Shown: piece after piece, positions 11,275 through 26,100 of the stretch
How positions within the stretch are numbered: position 1 is the first letter of the stretch
Layout of the letters: each line of letters opens with the position of its first letter
Assembly (NCBI GenBank): GCA_037893225.1
Contig: JAZGUH010000375.1
Span: 1,984,001-2,048,000 of the forward strand
Direction: 5' to 3'
DNA: 64,000 nucleotides
DNA from: Hippasteria phrygiana
Taxonomy: Eukaryota; Echinodermata; Asteroidea; Valvatida; Goniasteridae
Notes under the pieces: model-generated
Database searches by the model: none
What the model was told of the DNA's origin: nothing
The model's input: only the letters and a program-made list of their open reading frames with translations
Made by a program: the position numbers and the translations under genes

Positions 11275-14200
11275 CTGACAGAAAATCAGACAAAGAATGC
11301 AAGGAACATTACAATTCTTACTTCAACGACAATCCATTAAGCTCTTCCCTAGGGCTGTGCATCCGAACCAGGTTCCCGATTGCAGATTATGGAAGCGAGT
11401 ACCCATAACCAAATTAACATATTACGTAGTCATTTCTCAGACAATGAAAAAAAACAACGTTTTGAATGATATTTGTGCACATTTTCTAAATGAAAACCAG
11501 GGTACATGGAAAAACAACCGTTCATGTCAGGAACCGGTTCCAGATTATGGAATTGAGTACCCGTACAACTTCACAATATCGCATAGTAACTTCCCAGAAA
11601 ATGAAAAAGGAAAGGCTTCAAATGATATTTGTGGGGAATTTTCAAAATTAAAACTGGACTACATGGGAAACTAGCACAGATTTCATGTTTATGACGCTCA
11701 CGAAAATTGACAATAAAGGGAATTTACCGGTTGTGGTTTTTGTAGTCTAGGTATGGATAAAGAGACTCGACGAGACATAATAGCATACCTCATTCCACAA
11801 TACATACAACTGTATAAAGCTTCTGTCTTTTGTGATATGCCGGCGCATGCACCCCCCGGAACATATGTAATGGCAGAGTGGTGATCATGTTTACTGGACA
11901 GGCATGAGATTTCTCAGACTTTTGAATCTCGGAGAAAGACATTATGGCAACATTCGGGATTGGAAGTTTTGAGTTGGTTTCTTTAACGGGTACCCGTATT
12001 TTTTTCAATCGGGTATCCGGTTCTTTTACCACCCGTAAATGCACACCCCTACTTGAGAAAATGCAATTTACACCGTAAAGCTATTGAGCTCACTGTACCC
12101 ACTTGCTGCATTGATGCACTGTGTTGTAGTATTAACGTGCGGATCTTAAAGAACATTAACTTTTGGATTGGCTTTCCTTAATATGTATCCGTGCTTGTTT
12201 CCAATCGGTTACCTGATTCCTGTACTAACTGTATATTGCACACCTCTACTCCTCCCCTTAACACACTGTCCAATCTCGGGTGCAACTATGCATTAACCCC
12301 TTGAGCACGGTATTTTACGGGAGACGTCAGGGTGTTGCAGCGGTTCTGGCAGCCAAATCGAACCGCTACAATGTGTTTGTGCAGTCAAGCATGACATACA
12401 CAATAATCCACCAATGGATTGAGACTGCACAAACAGCGGCCAATGGCGTCATCCGGCTTGGTGGCACTTTTTTAGGCGCCCTATGGTGTCATCCATACGC
12501 AAGCGGTTAAAAGGTCTGGCAAAAGTCTGACCGGTACACGTTTATGCTGTACAGTGAGGACAGGGAACATATAAATAAAGAGGGAAAAAAAGGTCCTATT
12601 ACTGTATTACTACCGAGGACACAAGAATAAAGAAACAATGAAATCATTGTCCTCTGAGGGAGGTCTTTTGTTAAACACAGGGTTGTGTACGGAGCGAATA
12701 TCAATGGTCAATTATTAAAACACAGTCACTACAAGCGAGTTATTCCAAAATTTGATGGACGAGATCCCCTTTGCAAGTGGCTGAAATGATTCACAGGATT
12801 TACCTTTGAATTCCTCATGGAGGAACTGATTGACGAGATCCAGACCAACATTTTCCCCCTCTGTACCACTTAGGTTAGCCACTCTGTTCCAGATGATGTC
12901 TTCAGCCAAACGCTTGGGGTAAAAGCCACTAGCCCCTGAAGTACAGTAAACAGACATGTAATAATGAATGAATATTTTAAGGTACCTTCCCACAATTAGG
13001 GTAACCTTCTGAAAAAAAAATGATCACTTAAAATTTCTCATCATATTTTTACTGTTTATCACTTGCAAAACTACGAAAGCTCATTAGTGCCATCGCTATA
13101 TTAATTTTGAGAGCAATTATTATTATTTTCGAGAGCAGTTATTTTTATTTTTAAGAAGCACATGTTTCGCGGACGCCTAGCCTGTGCATGGAGTGTTAGT
13201 GCATACAGTGGCGCTTGCCTAAAGTACTACATTCCTCAAAAGCACAGCTGTAATGCGACTATCAATTGCTTCCACCAACAATCCCCCAAGTGTCCAGGGC
13301 ACGCCACACGTCCGGGTAGCCACGCGCGCCTTGACTAAAGGCTACAGGGCAGATTTTCAGCGGGAAATTGGATTTTAAAAATAAATTTCCACTTTTCTTG
13401 ACGACAACAGCACACCTGGTGCCATAATTTCACAGGATGATTGAGACTACTATTAACTAACAGTCTAGTAAGGTATTTTGTAATAATTCAGTAAAGAAAT
13501 TGGAGGATTACCAATCGTGTACACTACCTTTATTAAAGGGTATTGCATCTAAAACAAATTCATATTCTGGGAATTTCATTGTTTCTGTCAATGTTTCTGC
13601 TATCCATTGAAATTCTGAAAACAAAAATGCAAACTTCCAAATATCTCGCAAAAGCAAAATGCTACAGGCCTCAGATATATACCATATGAAAAATTTTTTT
13701 TCCCAATTTTGACGAAAGGTTTAAAAATATTTTCCCACTAGTGTAAAACAGTGTGAAAAAACATAATTTGGAATAAATATGCAATTTAAAAAACATTCTG
13801 AACATTAGAGGGAATACCGTGGTATTGAAATTCCAAACCGAGTTCGCCGGTATTTCGGTATTTATGGATAGCCAGTCGGTATTGTCCGGTATTAAAAAAA
13901 ACGTCACTATACGGTAATACTGAAATACCGGCCAAGCCTAGTGGTCACATTTGGTGGGCTGCAGTACTAGAGATCCAACAAACCTGTCAAAAAGTGCTGA
14001 GCAATCTGCAGATCCAGCCGATGTCCGTAATTCCAGAAGTCCAGCAGGTCTAGCTTCCAGTGTGATTTCATTCTCTCCCCGTCCCCATGGTTGACTGCAA
14101 ACCTCCTGGCAAGATGGTTCAGACCCCTCCACATCAACGCCTTGCTGTAATTCTGGACGAAGTCATCGTCTGGGGTATCTGGGCTGCACTCCTCACTGCA

Positions 14201-17137
14201 GTACCACTTCTCTGTACAATTCAATTCAATTCAATTTAATTCTTTATTTTCAAAGCACAGTACAAATGTTCTAGTGCCATTACGTGACCTGATTTTAATA
14301 TCTTTTTCCTTTTCATTTTGGGAGTATTTCAACACAGTCCATACAGATCTTTAATTCACCTTATCTTTTTTATCGACCTGTGTAAAGTCCGCTTGGGGCG
14401 TTTTAATGAATTTGATGGCATTGCCGTAGCATTTTCAATAGTACGTTGTTCTTGTTATTGTATTTTCGTCCGTGTCTACCCTGCATTTGTTGTTTTTCAA
14501 AACCATGTCCTGGGTTTTGTATACGTTCTTTTAATTTAGTGAAATTAAAATGACAATTTGGGAGAGCGCCAATATAGGGCAAGATAGCTCAGTTGGTAGA
14601 GCACTAGTATGGTATTCCGGAGATCACACAGGTTCGAATCCCACTCCTTCCAGTTAAAAAAAAAAACAAATAGAAAATAAAAACAATTTAAAATATGCAG
14701 ACAAATTTTTATAAGAAAATACATGGGCAGATACAAGAGCCCAATTTCAAAGAGTTGCTAATGAAACTGGACTTTTCTAATGGAACCTTCATCAAAGATT
14801 AACAACATTTAGCGCAGGTATGAGTTCACTAACTTCGGAGGCAGAATCTGCTTAAAATAGTGATGCAACCAGCTTGTCTGGTATAGTTACATGCAACGTT
14901 TCTGCTATAGTTACACAACTTTTCTGCTATAAACCGTTAAGCAGGCAATTCTGCAAAGATGATCAGAGCATTCCGACTGAAATGCCAAATTTTCAAATTT
15001 AATTTTCATGTGGTGTAATCACAAACCTCCTCAGATTGTATATCCCCACAAAGCCAAGTCTCAAATTATATTCAAGCACAATTGTTTTATTGTTCCAGGA
15101 ATTGGAAAGACAAATTCAAAACCACACAAGGACAAAATTTAACACTGTGTCATGATGTCCAGATTTGTGCAGAAGCATGTGGGCCATTCCACAGCAATGG
15201 GGACCAAAACAAAATCAAACACTTTGATATTTCTTTTTAAAGTTTGGATTAAATTCTGCATATATTGTGGATAACAAATCTCTGTTTGACTCAATTAGCT
15301 CTCAATGTTTTGTAAAATATTTTTGAACATAGGTTTTCTTTTTTTTTGGGGGGGGGGGGGGGGTGATTTCTCCAACGTTAGTGACATAACGCAAGAGATG
15401 TCACCTAGTTCGATCTGATGCAAGTCCAGCCCAGATTGCCAATTGATTTGAATTCAAGTTAATTTCAATGTTTAACTATGAACCCTATTTGTTTAAAAAG
15501 GTACGTTTGAAGTGAGTTCAACAATTTTAGAAGATTAATTGGTGTTAACAGTACCCTTAAATACACCCTGTCCTTTTTTTGTTTACGTTAGTGACGACCA
15601 ACAGAAAACAGGAACCAAAGTTCTGAGTTCTGTGTGTCTCTTGGTAGGCCTCACAATCATTTTGTGTTGTGGCAGTTATAGGCTTTGGAGCTGTGAGGGA
15701 TGGAAGTGACACGACTGCCTATACGTTAGTGATGGTGGAATTGCCAATATACACAATTTCAGAAATACTATAAACCTGGGAAAGACTTCTGTTGTAGACA
15801 GGAGGTGTGGTACCACTGACTCCCACGGCATGATCCACCCAGGCCACACTGCACCATCTGACCACCCTTTCGGCGGTGGCAAGTACAGTAGATGTAGGTG
15901 CCGTCATCCTTACATCGCTTGCTGCAGAACCAGTTGCCGTCTGGTGGTTCTTGAAGGTTAACACAGCTGAGATGGAACCAACTGGTAGGGCACTGGTAGC
16001 TGCAGCACTGGACCAAGTCCTCATGCACATCTGTATAAAAAGAAGAGACATCTTTTGCTATTTCCAATCAGGGCCAATGCCCAAATAACCTGTATTCACC
16101 ATAACCAATAGTTTGCGAGTTAACCACCCCCATTAGACACTATTATTCCTTGACTTTACATTGATTTTCCATGATAGTTTTGATTCCAAGATTTCCTAGG
16201 ATTTTCCAGATTATGGAATTGAGTACCCATAACTGAATTAACACATTCATTAGTAATTTTTGAATTTCATTTATGGAAAATTTTCAAAATGAAAACCAAA
16301 CTACAGGGAAAAACTAAATGATGCTTGGGAAAATGAAATTTACACTGTAAAGCTACATGTCGAAACTTGCATCTTGCTTCATCGACAGTATCAACATGTG
16401 GAGCTTTCTGAACAATATGAACAGCACTTTCCGAGATTTAATTTTTGGGATTGGGATTTAATTTTCTTTAATAGTTACCCTGGTATCCGTGCTTTTTATT
16501 TCAATTGAATACCCGATTCCCTTGCTACCCGTGAATGCACACCCTACCGAACAGTAAGGTTGGCTCTGTAGTACTTTTTATCTTCAATATTTTGCTCTCA
16601 CATGCCTTCTCAATAAGAGTAACCGCCAAAAGAGAATCAATACATGTGAATATGTTTTACCTTGGGCGCAAACACAGATACCACCCTGCTCTGGTCCCTC
16701 AGAATCTTCAGACATCGTACAGGAGACAACTCGTTGGATGTCCTCCGGCGTCGGCCCCATCCAACAGAACTCCACAATCTGCTGTGCCAGGTTGCGGAGC
16801 CATTGCAACTTTTCTGCCCTCTTGAGGAGGCGAGGGACCGGGAAGGTGGCAGGAAAGTCTGATACGGTTTGCATGTTTGTGGCAGTCATAGCAAAGAGAG
16901 TTATGTAGGATTCTGTTGAGAACTACACAAGACAAAGATACGGTCGATGTTAATTTGACACAGTGCAGGCAGGCATGCAACTTGGAATTAACAAAAAACG
17001 AGGAAATTCTAATCTTCACAAGATTTTGTACAGTGTTTTTCAATTTTCAATGGCATAAGTGTGAAGTGAAAAACGAGGAAATCTGCTGATCCGAGGAAAA
17101 GTTGCGTGCCTGCACAGTGGTGTCCAGTTGGGGTGGG

Positions 17138-17173
<36 letters not shown>

Positions 17174-20100
17174 ACTTACCCCAAATCACATGATATAGCA
17201 ACAATATATCTATTGATCATTCAAATTTGAATGCGCAAGAGTGAAACAGAAACCAAATTTCATTCAAATTTAACCCCTTCTCAGCTGTTAATGGGCATCA
17301 GTATGCGATACGGGCTTGTGCAGCCAAGCGTAATGCACACAATAAGTAAACATCGGATTGAATATGCAGGCATAGACGTATTCAATGGGTTAACAGACAA
17401 ATTTGACTGTTTGATATGAATATACATTAGAGAACCTGCATAGATAACAAGCCCCTATGGGCCTTCTAGAATGATTCCAGCTGTGTTCTTGATTTTTTTT
17501 TTCTTTTTACATGCTTGAAGAGCCTATAAATAAAAAATGTGGACTAAAAATTCCAGGATTCATGCTTTCAACCCCCTCATATTTTGTTATATTATTTCGG
17601 CACCAAATGAAAGAGAACAAGAGCTTTCCAAAAATGAATACTCTCACTGGGTTATCTCAAAAGAATAAGCCGTACCAAGCTGAAAAGCATCAAGAGTCAA
17701 ATGTGTACGACCTTCCAAAAAATCTGACCGTTTTAGGGTTAAAAGAATACAAGTTGTGCATGCATGTTTATAGGTATATGGATATTATGATATGAATCAT
17801 TCTATGAAGTTGGGACACGAAGTGTGACATTTTTCTACATTTCCAGTTAGATGCCATCTATCAATTTTGGACGTTGGACAGATTTGGGCAAGTTTTGTTC
17901 CATTCAAACATTATTTTTCTGAGAAATGTAATCTTAGGACAATATTTAGTACTTGAATGAAACTGGGACAGCTTTTTGTAGTGTTGCAAGATTTATTTTC
18001 CAAACCTTCTCTACTGACCGCAAAATGGAACCATGCATATTTTCATAAGATTATTGTAGATAAATTCCAAAGGATATGTTTCGACGTAGCAAATGTCACA
18101 CTAGGGTACACCATGATAAATCGTTTATAGCTACTGATTCACCTGTGTTTTAAGTATGTAACTTAAAGCTTCTATAAGGTCCATTCCGTGTGTTCTAGGA
18201 AGGGTGCAATTAAAGCACAGGGGCATTTTGCTCAAGGATGGACAATGCGAGCATGAAGCCCCTTACGGCATGGGGTCCGGGGTCTGCTTAAGGCCCCAAG
18301 TCCAAATAGGGCCGGTATGTATAGCATCTCCCGGTACGCAAACCGGTTCATTTTCATCCTCACAAACCGGGTTGGATACCATCCAAGCCTCTACTGGAAG
18401 GCTGACCCCGTTTGAGAGTCCATTGTGTCCAATTCCTGGGCTGGTGAACTCCTTTTAAATGCAGACAATGGGGCGACTTTAATCCGATAATAATCTTCCA
18501 CGGGTTAATTGGCCCTAAACATTTGCTCAGTTTCAAAGAGTTTGCCACTGGACAGATCTGACCACCCAGTATTAACACTTCGATAATCACTACACATACA
18601 CGTAAACTCAGTCAGTCATCAGTCAATAAACTCCCCATTGTCAACACTCTGCAGGGCCATCAGGCAGCAGGCTAGCCAAGCTCAACCACAAGTCTATTCA
18701 TTAAGATGACTTTGAAATGCCGACGAGCAAGTCGACTTGTACCGTCCGGGGAGGGGTATAATACCGTATGCGGTTTAAACCGGTCCGATACCGGGAGCCG
18801 GTATGCAGAATGGCCCTAAATGGAATTCGGGCCTAAGGAGCCCAACATTTTTTGGAATAAACAATCCCGGCCAAAATGCCTGGGCCACATGACAATAAAC
18901 ATAACATCTCCCGCTCCCCCGCTCAATGTTGTAATCTCAAGCCAGAGCGCATTCTGCACAATGAGAGCCAACACTGACCGGGGGTCGGGGGTCGGGGGTC
19001 GGGGGCCCAACGAGATTTGGCCGGGATTCTGGATGCTCTGTGGTGCAATCTGAGGCAATTCCTGGCCACTGTTTTGATAAAAAGTTTTAAGATTAGCAGG
19101 CCTCGACCTTAGCACTAGCCCGGCGTAAAATGTCTAATAAAAGCTGCTGCAAGCTATTACAAAGCACTCTTTATCTAGTGAAAAAATGTATACCTATCTG
19201 TTTAAAATTGTCACTTTGCTTGAGATGAATAAAACAGACGTTCTTGTGAAGCTTCAGTGAATTTTCTTTTTTCATTTAACGACCGAGTACAGTGCTGCTG
19301 CGTCCTACGCAGTCAGTATTAGTGCCGTGCCGCCGCGCCATGCATGCTTGCTGTATTAAACTTCCTTGTAAGTTGTACTATAATATTGTACACTGGATGC
19401 GACTGGTTGGGTGTGGGGGGAAAAGCACCGTGAAAGTGCACAAAAAAAGGACTATGGCTCATTTCTCAATGCTCGGCTTCGATACGGCTACGCTGTCTTC
19501 TCTGAAACGCTTTCATTTTGTACATCATCAATGTTCGAGAAAAATGATTCAGGACCGTCACATTTTTGGCCCCATGTCAATTTGAACGAAAAATCTAACT
19601 TATATTGCCGGAATGTCTTAAATAAGACGCAGCTACCTGTACGTACTGAAGCCAGCTTTGATAAATGGCCCATCCGGGGAATTCCAGGTGCATACTGAGC
19701 ATGCGCATTGGCACTTGACCTCAGCGATGCGATGCAGTTTTGCATGCAGTGAATGAAAGAACATTCATGCAAAGTTTTGTGTGTGTGTTTGTATGTAGGC
19801 CTTTGATCGATGACAGCCGTGTACGTGGCTGGCAAAGTTTTAGTCACTTTTTATAGTCTTTACATTTTTCAGTCATGTGGCGATATCTAAATGTGCCCAA
19901 TCCTTCCAAAAAAGGAAGCAAAAGAGAATACGATGCAAACTAAGACAAAAATCAAAGACAACAGGTCTACAGACAAGACTGGGAGTGGGACTTTGGCTGG
20001 CTTTTAGCTACGATGGAATACGATGTTTTGCTGTTTCTGCTACGAAATGAATATGACCGGAGGGAGTGAAAGGAAACAGAACCTTATCATTTAGTAATTT

Positions 20101-23100
20101 CTTTTCTATGTTATAGTTTGAAAATCACTTATGCTGTACTGAATCATCAAATTTTAATGCGATATTTCCGACACCGTAGGGAGTTATGGTAAATGAGATG
20201 TTACAATGTGGGCTAGTAAAAACTTCTGCGGGCTAGTAAAAAACCCAGGTAACTTGCCCGGTGGTCTAGTTGAAAAACAGCTTAAGGTCGAGGCCCGTAT
20301 AGGCAAAATTTAGTTCATTTGAAATTGTATAGAATATACTCTTGCTCTTAAATTTATAACGTAGTGGTAGCGTAGGGGCAGGATTCAGGCGTAGTGCTAA
20401 TTCCCAAAAGCGTAGTGGGTGCTAGCACTATTTAATGAATGGCTAGAACACTGCCCGTAGCCCCGTTACGACTACAATTTAAATCAAACAGCAAAACATC
20501 ATCCAACCTCCACTAGATCCCATGAATGCTTGAAGTCAAGTTTGGCATCAGGCTTCATTGTTTGGAGGTTGGCTTTGTAGAAGTTCTTCAAGTCGGACAG
20601 AGTTCCCCTGGCAGCAGAGCTCCTCTCGCGGTACAGCATGTTCAGTGTGTCCTATTGGGAGACAATAAGGAATAAGTAACAAAATTAGAAAACCATGATT
20701 ATGATTTTTCCTTAAAGTACAGGTTAACAGCTTTATTTTATAAAAAAAAATCAATCGGTGGCATCATCATGACGTCACTCCATATTTTGTATTTTACATT
20801 TATGAGACATAGTTTGTGTTTCTACCAAGTTTCCTCACAATCAGACCTTGTTTTATGCATTTTCAGAAAGAAAAAAGTTTCAGAGGATTTTACATTTTTA
20901 AAGAACTCTTTATGACATATCAAAGCTATTAACAAACAAACTTTGAATTCAGTATTTATGTTTAGTTTGGTGTATGTATCTTGAAAAGAAGTTTTCAAGA
21001 TATCAATCATGCAAGTATCATAAATACATTGGTCAACCGAGCAGACATTGGTTGATCGCGTAGGGCAGAGTTTGCACCATCTATCTATCGATCATGCATG
21101 GACAGATTTGTGGGGCAAAATCTACTGATCATGCAGGGCAGTAGGGCTGTTCATTTTTCGAATAATTTTGTGTTTGTTTATTCAAATATTTGAATATTCG
21201 ATACTCGCCGATCACGTTTTTCACGCGTCAGCCGCAACCGCATCAGTACCAGACCACTAATATCCGGAACCAGTTCGAGATTATGGAAACGAGTACCCGT
21301 AACTGAAATAACATATTACTTAAACAATAAAAAAGGAAATTTCTATAATGCCATTCGTGGTTAATTTTTTACAATGAAAACCTGGGTACATGGAAAACAC
21401 AACAGATTAACATTTATGATATTGGCGAAAATGCAATTTTAATACACCGTAAAGCTATAGAGCACAAATGTGGTGGTATTAACGTGCGGACCTTTACGAA
21501 CAATATAATCATGAATTTTCAAGATTTAATTCTTGGGATTGGCATTCTTTACTGGGTACCTGGGTACCTGTGCTACTTTTCAATCAAGTACCCAGTTTCT
21601 GTACTACCCGTAAATGCACACCCCTACTGAGCACTGCATATTTATGTACCTGCAGTAATGTCTTCTCCTTGTGGTGTTCCTGGGGGCATTCGACCAAACC
21701 CTGCAGTTTGGCCGTCTGTGTCTCGCCGTTGGCTCTGGCCCTCTTAGCATGGACCATCTTCTCTAATACCTGACTATCTCCACCGCAGAGGATCGGGAAC
21801 ATCCGTGTCCTGTGCCTGTGGGTGATGTGGGGGACGTAGGTGTGCAGGTGATCCATGATGGCCTCCACTCCATCGGTGGAAGTTGGGCGAACTTCCAAAA
21901 CTCCAAGATTCACCTGTGATATTGAACGTAAAAAGGGGTCAGCATAACAGCTCATTTTTGAGGAGTTATGGAGTTTGCATATTTGCTGACTCTCAACAGT
22001 CAAAATTACTCCTCAAGCAAAATGTTTGTACTTTCCCAACCAAAATGGGACCTACACAAATGTACACATGTTGCAAAAATACACACACACACAAGGCTGT
22101 TCTACATTGTATGTAAAGAGGGTGAAAAATATTTTAGTTTTGTTTTTGGTTTGTTGGCTTCTATATGTCTTCATTTAAAAAACCTATTATCTGAAAAAAA
22201 AAATAAAACATCTCATTTCTTTCCACTTGCTATGCTTAAAGAACTATATCTCTAAATACACTTCCTTTAAATTAGAAAACACAAAATGCTACTGGGGTTA
22301 AACCTACAGCAAATCAAAGCTTAGGTTGTGAGAACATTACCAAAATCCAGAGAAATTGTCCATTCTAATAAGAAAAACTCGCCCCTGTTTACCTACATTT
22401 TCATATCAGCGCGCAAGCGCCCAAACCTCGCTAAAAAGTGCCCAAGTCGCACCCTCTGCATGCTCATAAAGGACCCTGTAACATAGCTTTTCGTCCAAGT
22501 TTTTAAACCTACATGAAACTGTATAAGACATGAAAAGGTTGTTTAGACATACCCCGGGAGCTGACTATTTATTCTAAAGGAGCTTTGAGGGCCTTGTGGG
22601 CTGCTGATTGTGAAGTGTCTGGGAGGACTCTCCCTCCCCCCCCCCCCCACTTGCACGACAAGAAAAAGAGAAACTCCAAGCAGGTGGGCGCAAGGAGTTG
22701 ACACGCTGCGTGTTAAATGGGCTTGATAATTCGATCCTCGGTTTTCAGAAGGACTTACTACTGCCTCCAAAATCCAACGAGCGATTGTGGTCACAGAGGC
22801 CTGATGATGAGGCTGGATGGTTGTGATGAATAGCTGTTTGATGTTACCTCTCGGAGAGCGAGCACTGTACATGTAGTACTTCAGGGCTCACACAGGGCAC
22901 CACCACAATATCCTCTGCTACTGAAGAGAAGGATGTTAATGCTTGGCACAAGTATGTCAGGAGGTGAAAAATACACTGACTGTTTTTTGTCAGGAACTTG
23001 ACCTGTGGGATTGAACACCACCTGGTTCCCAACGTAAGTGCCCTAGTTCTGACAGGGCATGGAGCTCACTTCTGCGGTGAGGTGTGTCAGCAGCCAGCAA

Positions 23101-26100
23101 AAACTGTTTTTATCATGAGGTGATGGAGAGAAGAGCTATTTGCTGGCTCAAATGGAGCTTTAGCAAGAGACAGGAGAACAACACCCAGATCCAGAAGGTC
23201 GGTAATTGAACATACCACGCATCAAGTGAGCTATAGATGTGTTGGATGAAATTGTTAAACCATCCTGAAAGCCCTGATGAAGGACACCAATGGCTGACCC
23301 TGTATCCTCTGATAGTGGCAATTTGAAGCCCAGAGTTAAAATCCTGAATTGAAGTTACAGATGCTGTACGGGGATCGACAGCTCTCTCCTCACACCATTT
23401 GGTGAAGTGGAGAAGTCTGCTATTATAAGTTCTCCTAGTGGATTCTCGTCTGCTCTTGGCTGCCAGAGATTATGGACCCACTATATGAGCAAGTCATCCA
23501 GGCAAATGAACATGTGGAGCTGCCTTTGATGAAAGAAAGTCGCGACAACCTTGGCTATTCTTGTAAAGCCTGGAGGGCCTGTGGAAAGACCGAAGGGTAG
23601 ACATCGGAACTGGTACAGAGATCCTCGATATGTAAACTGGAGAAACCTCTGGTGCTCTGCATGGATAGGAACGTGAAGATCAACATCCTTTAAGTCGATG
23701 GATGTAGCCCCAATTCCTCTTCAGAGACTGGAAGACAGTGGAAAGTGTTTCCATGCAAAAATTCTTTTGGCCTTATGTAAAAGTTGAGAGGCCGTAGATC
23801 GATAATGGGTCACCACTCACCCGACTTCTTTGGAGCAAGGAAGAAGGTTGATGTGATGCCCAGGGTGGATCCTGCTGTTAATGGAATGATAGCATCGTAT
23901 TTCCTTCTCTAAAGTTGACTGGCATATAGAGTCTGTAGGAACAGGAGTTGATCCTCGCGGAGACAATTAGTGGTTGGTTGCTGGTAAACTCCAGACGATA
24001 CCTCGAAGAAATTATCTCTAGAAAACCAGGCATCCGATGAAATGTGGCTTCTTGCAACATAGCCTCGTCAAACCTATTGTCAAAGAGATCACCCCCACCC
24101 AGGGGAAGATCTAGCAGGCGGTCCTTAGAACCAACCGATATGAGGAACAAATTGTCCAGGACAGGGGAATGTCATTACAAGGAAGTGGCAGCAAATCCTA
24201 TTGCAAATTCCTGAAGACACATTTCTGAAATTACACATTTCAGGCAATTTTAATACCCGGGTCAGAAGAGGGATCTTCATGGCCTCTAGCAAGAGCATCG
24301 GACAACAGTATGGAGAAAGAGGCTACATGTACTTTCGCCCCATGGGGCAAATGGTTGTCCAGGGCAGAAATTCTCTTGTCCAGTTTTTGTGTTTTCATGT
24401 CAAAAGTTGCTTAAGTATTTTTCGAGGTCTGCTGTATTTGTATTAAGCATGCCACAGTGGTTACACTTTATCTGTTGGAGTGTCCGTCTTTAGTGAACCT
24501 GTTGTAGGGCCTCGTTTATGTCTGCACACATTCTATCTACTGGAAAATGTGGGCTGTTTAGATATGCATCAGTATCTTTACGGTATGAGGGCCGAGGGGG
24601 CCCTACCGGGGAAGGGAGGAGGAAATTTAAGAAGCTGATCCACTTCGAATATAGTAATTTTAGCCCTCTGGGAAATAGAGAGGCTCTCCTCATCAATTGA
24701 CTCTCCAGAAGAGACATAGGACTCCTGAAGAGATCTGGAACGGGTGCGTCAACTTCGATGCCGGGACTCGGACTTTGAGTAGTCGGTAGAAAATCGATGT
24801 CAGCCAAGACGTCGATCCTCCGGCTCCCAACAGGAATGCTAGTTGGACCGTGAGAGGGCGCGGTTAGCATGTGGCAATCTCCCAGTAGTGAAGCAGCCAG
24901 TGTGGTCACCGGAACAATGTGGAGATTGACACTGGTGTCCCGGAGTGAAAGGCACGTCATAATCTCTTGAAGAATGTGGCGAATTTCCATAATGCAGCAT
25001 GTAGTGGCGTGAGAAGCTCACCGGTACTGCCGTGGGAAAACCACGTGGATCGAAGGTTGGGATCCCATGTGGATGTGTTGTATGTGCCAATGTCGAACTT
25101 ACGAGGGTCATTCGGAAAATAAAAACCAAGTATGAAGCTAAGAGAGAAATTCCTGTGGCTCGTTTGGGAAAATTGGTTGTGTGTAAGATCATGTATCTGT
25201 AGTAACATGGTGCCGGTGATGCCCCGGGGCCACTAGGACCAGGCGGGGCTGGTCGCACTGAGGGATGCAATGACGTCTGACACCATGACCAGCTGTCCCG
25301 CTAGCACATGTGGGTTGACCGCCATTGCTTGCATGTGCTCTTGTAGACTACCGAAGATATGCAGGACTTCTCGGGGGATAGCCAGACACGGTTGGCGGGG
25401 TGGAAATATAACGCTTGGAAGGATGGACGGCTTGAGATGACAGGCTTCTTTTTCCTTTTGGCGACATCCACCAATGTAGTCACAGCATTGTATGGTTTGT
25501 ATACAGGTGTTAGCATTCACATGATGTGCACTGTACACGTTGCTGAAAAAAACATTTAGTGTCCTTTATGGGGCATGCAGAGGGTGCGACTTGGGCACTT
25601 TTCTTTTCAGCGAGGTATGTGCGCTTGCGCGGTGAAATGCAAATGTAGGTAAACAGAGGTGAGATGTTTTCTGTAAAGGAATGTATGTATATAACTCATT
25701 TTCCCAATTTTTTTTACCAAATACTCATTTTTATAGAGCCGGTCACAAATGGGTGTTATTCACAAGTTGGGCAAACTCAATGCAAGCCAACATGAAGACG
25801 GACATGTACATGTAACAGCTACTTCATATAAAACACGGTGGTTCGAACCACGTGTCTCGCCAGCTTTAGTTTTGTGATCACCCGGGAAGAATGCAGGGGC
25901 ACTGATAACGGGTGAAGGAGCAAGGGTTAGTGTAAAAAGAGAATGAAATGGTAAGTTTATCACGAGCAAGAACCGATGAGCATGCCTAAAACAATGGTAG
26001 GTGACAAAAGCAATGTGGAAGGAAAATGTTGTCCAAAGTTATGGAAGTTTGAGTGGGGTGTGAAGGCTAGAGGATGAAAGCAGCGAGATTACTGACACGA

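Larger units (their letters stand above)
14243..15640. other. Insertion specific to the gene A intron between exons 8 and 9
   Basis: The corresponding gene B intron is only 231 bp. This block holds a non-LTR-like tail (14250-14555), a tRNA-like promoter (14579-14655), a poly(G) tract (15348-15363) and otherwise unassigned AT-rich DNA. Both copies keep the AATTC run at the left edge and TAGGCCTCAC with TTTTGTGTTGTGGCAG at the right edge. Confidence 0.6.
22380..25665 (-). mobile_element. DIRS-like tyrosine-recombinase retrotransposon, internally deleted
   Basis: Inverted terminal repeats of about 95 bp: 22380-22475 against 25557-25665, sharing TTTACCTACATTT, GCGCAAGCGC, AAGTGCCCAAGTCGCACCC and CTCTGCATGC. 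Reading on the minus strand, gag-like sequence (25538-24490) is followed by a DIRS-type RT fragment and a tyrosine recombinase end. At 3.3 kb it is well short of the 5-6 kb usual for the family, and frames are broken. It lies in gene A intron 4, in the same orientation as the gene. Confidence 0.75.

Noticed and set aside
14579..14655. Possible functional tRNA gene
   Set aside because: A and B boxes are good, but the T-stem and acceptor stem do not pair and a poly(A) follows, as in a SINE head.
16903..16912. Alternative acceptor for gene A exon 7 at the AG ten bases downstream of the chosen one
   Set aside because: It gives phase 1, incompatible with the phase-0 donor of exon 6. The upstream AG has a better pyrimidine tract and is conserved in gene B.
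18816..19115. Possible missing exon between gene A exons 6 and 7
   Set aside because: Exons 6 and 7 join in phase 0 without it, and the gene B intron holds no counterpart.
25233..25516. Separate host gene at the right edge of the DIRS relic
   Set aside because: Lies inside the inverted terminal repeats in gag position, with shifting frames. Better explained as part of the retroelement.
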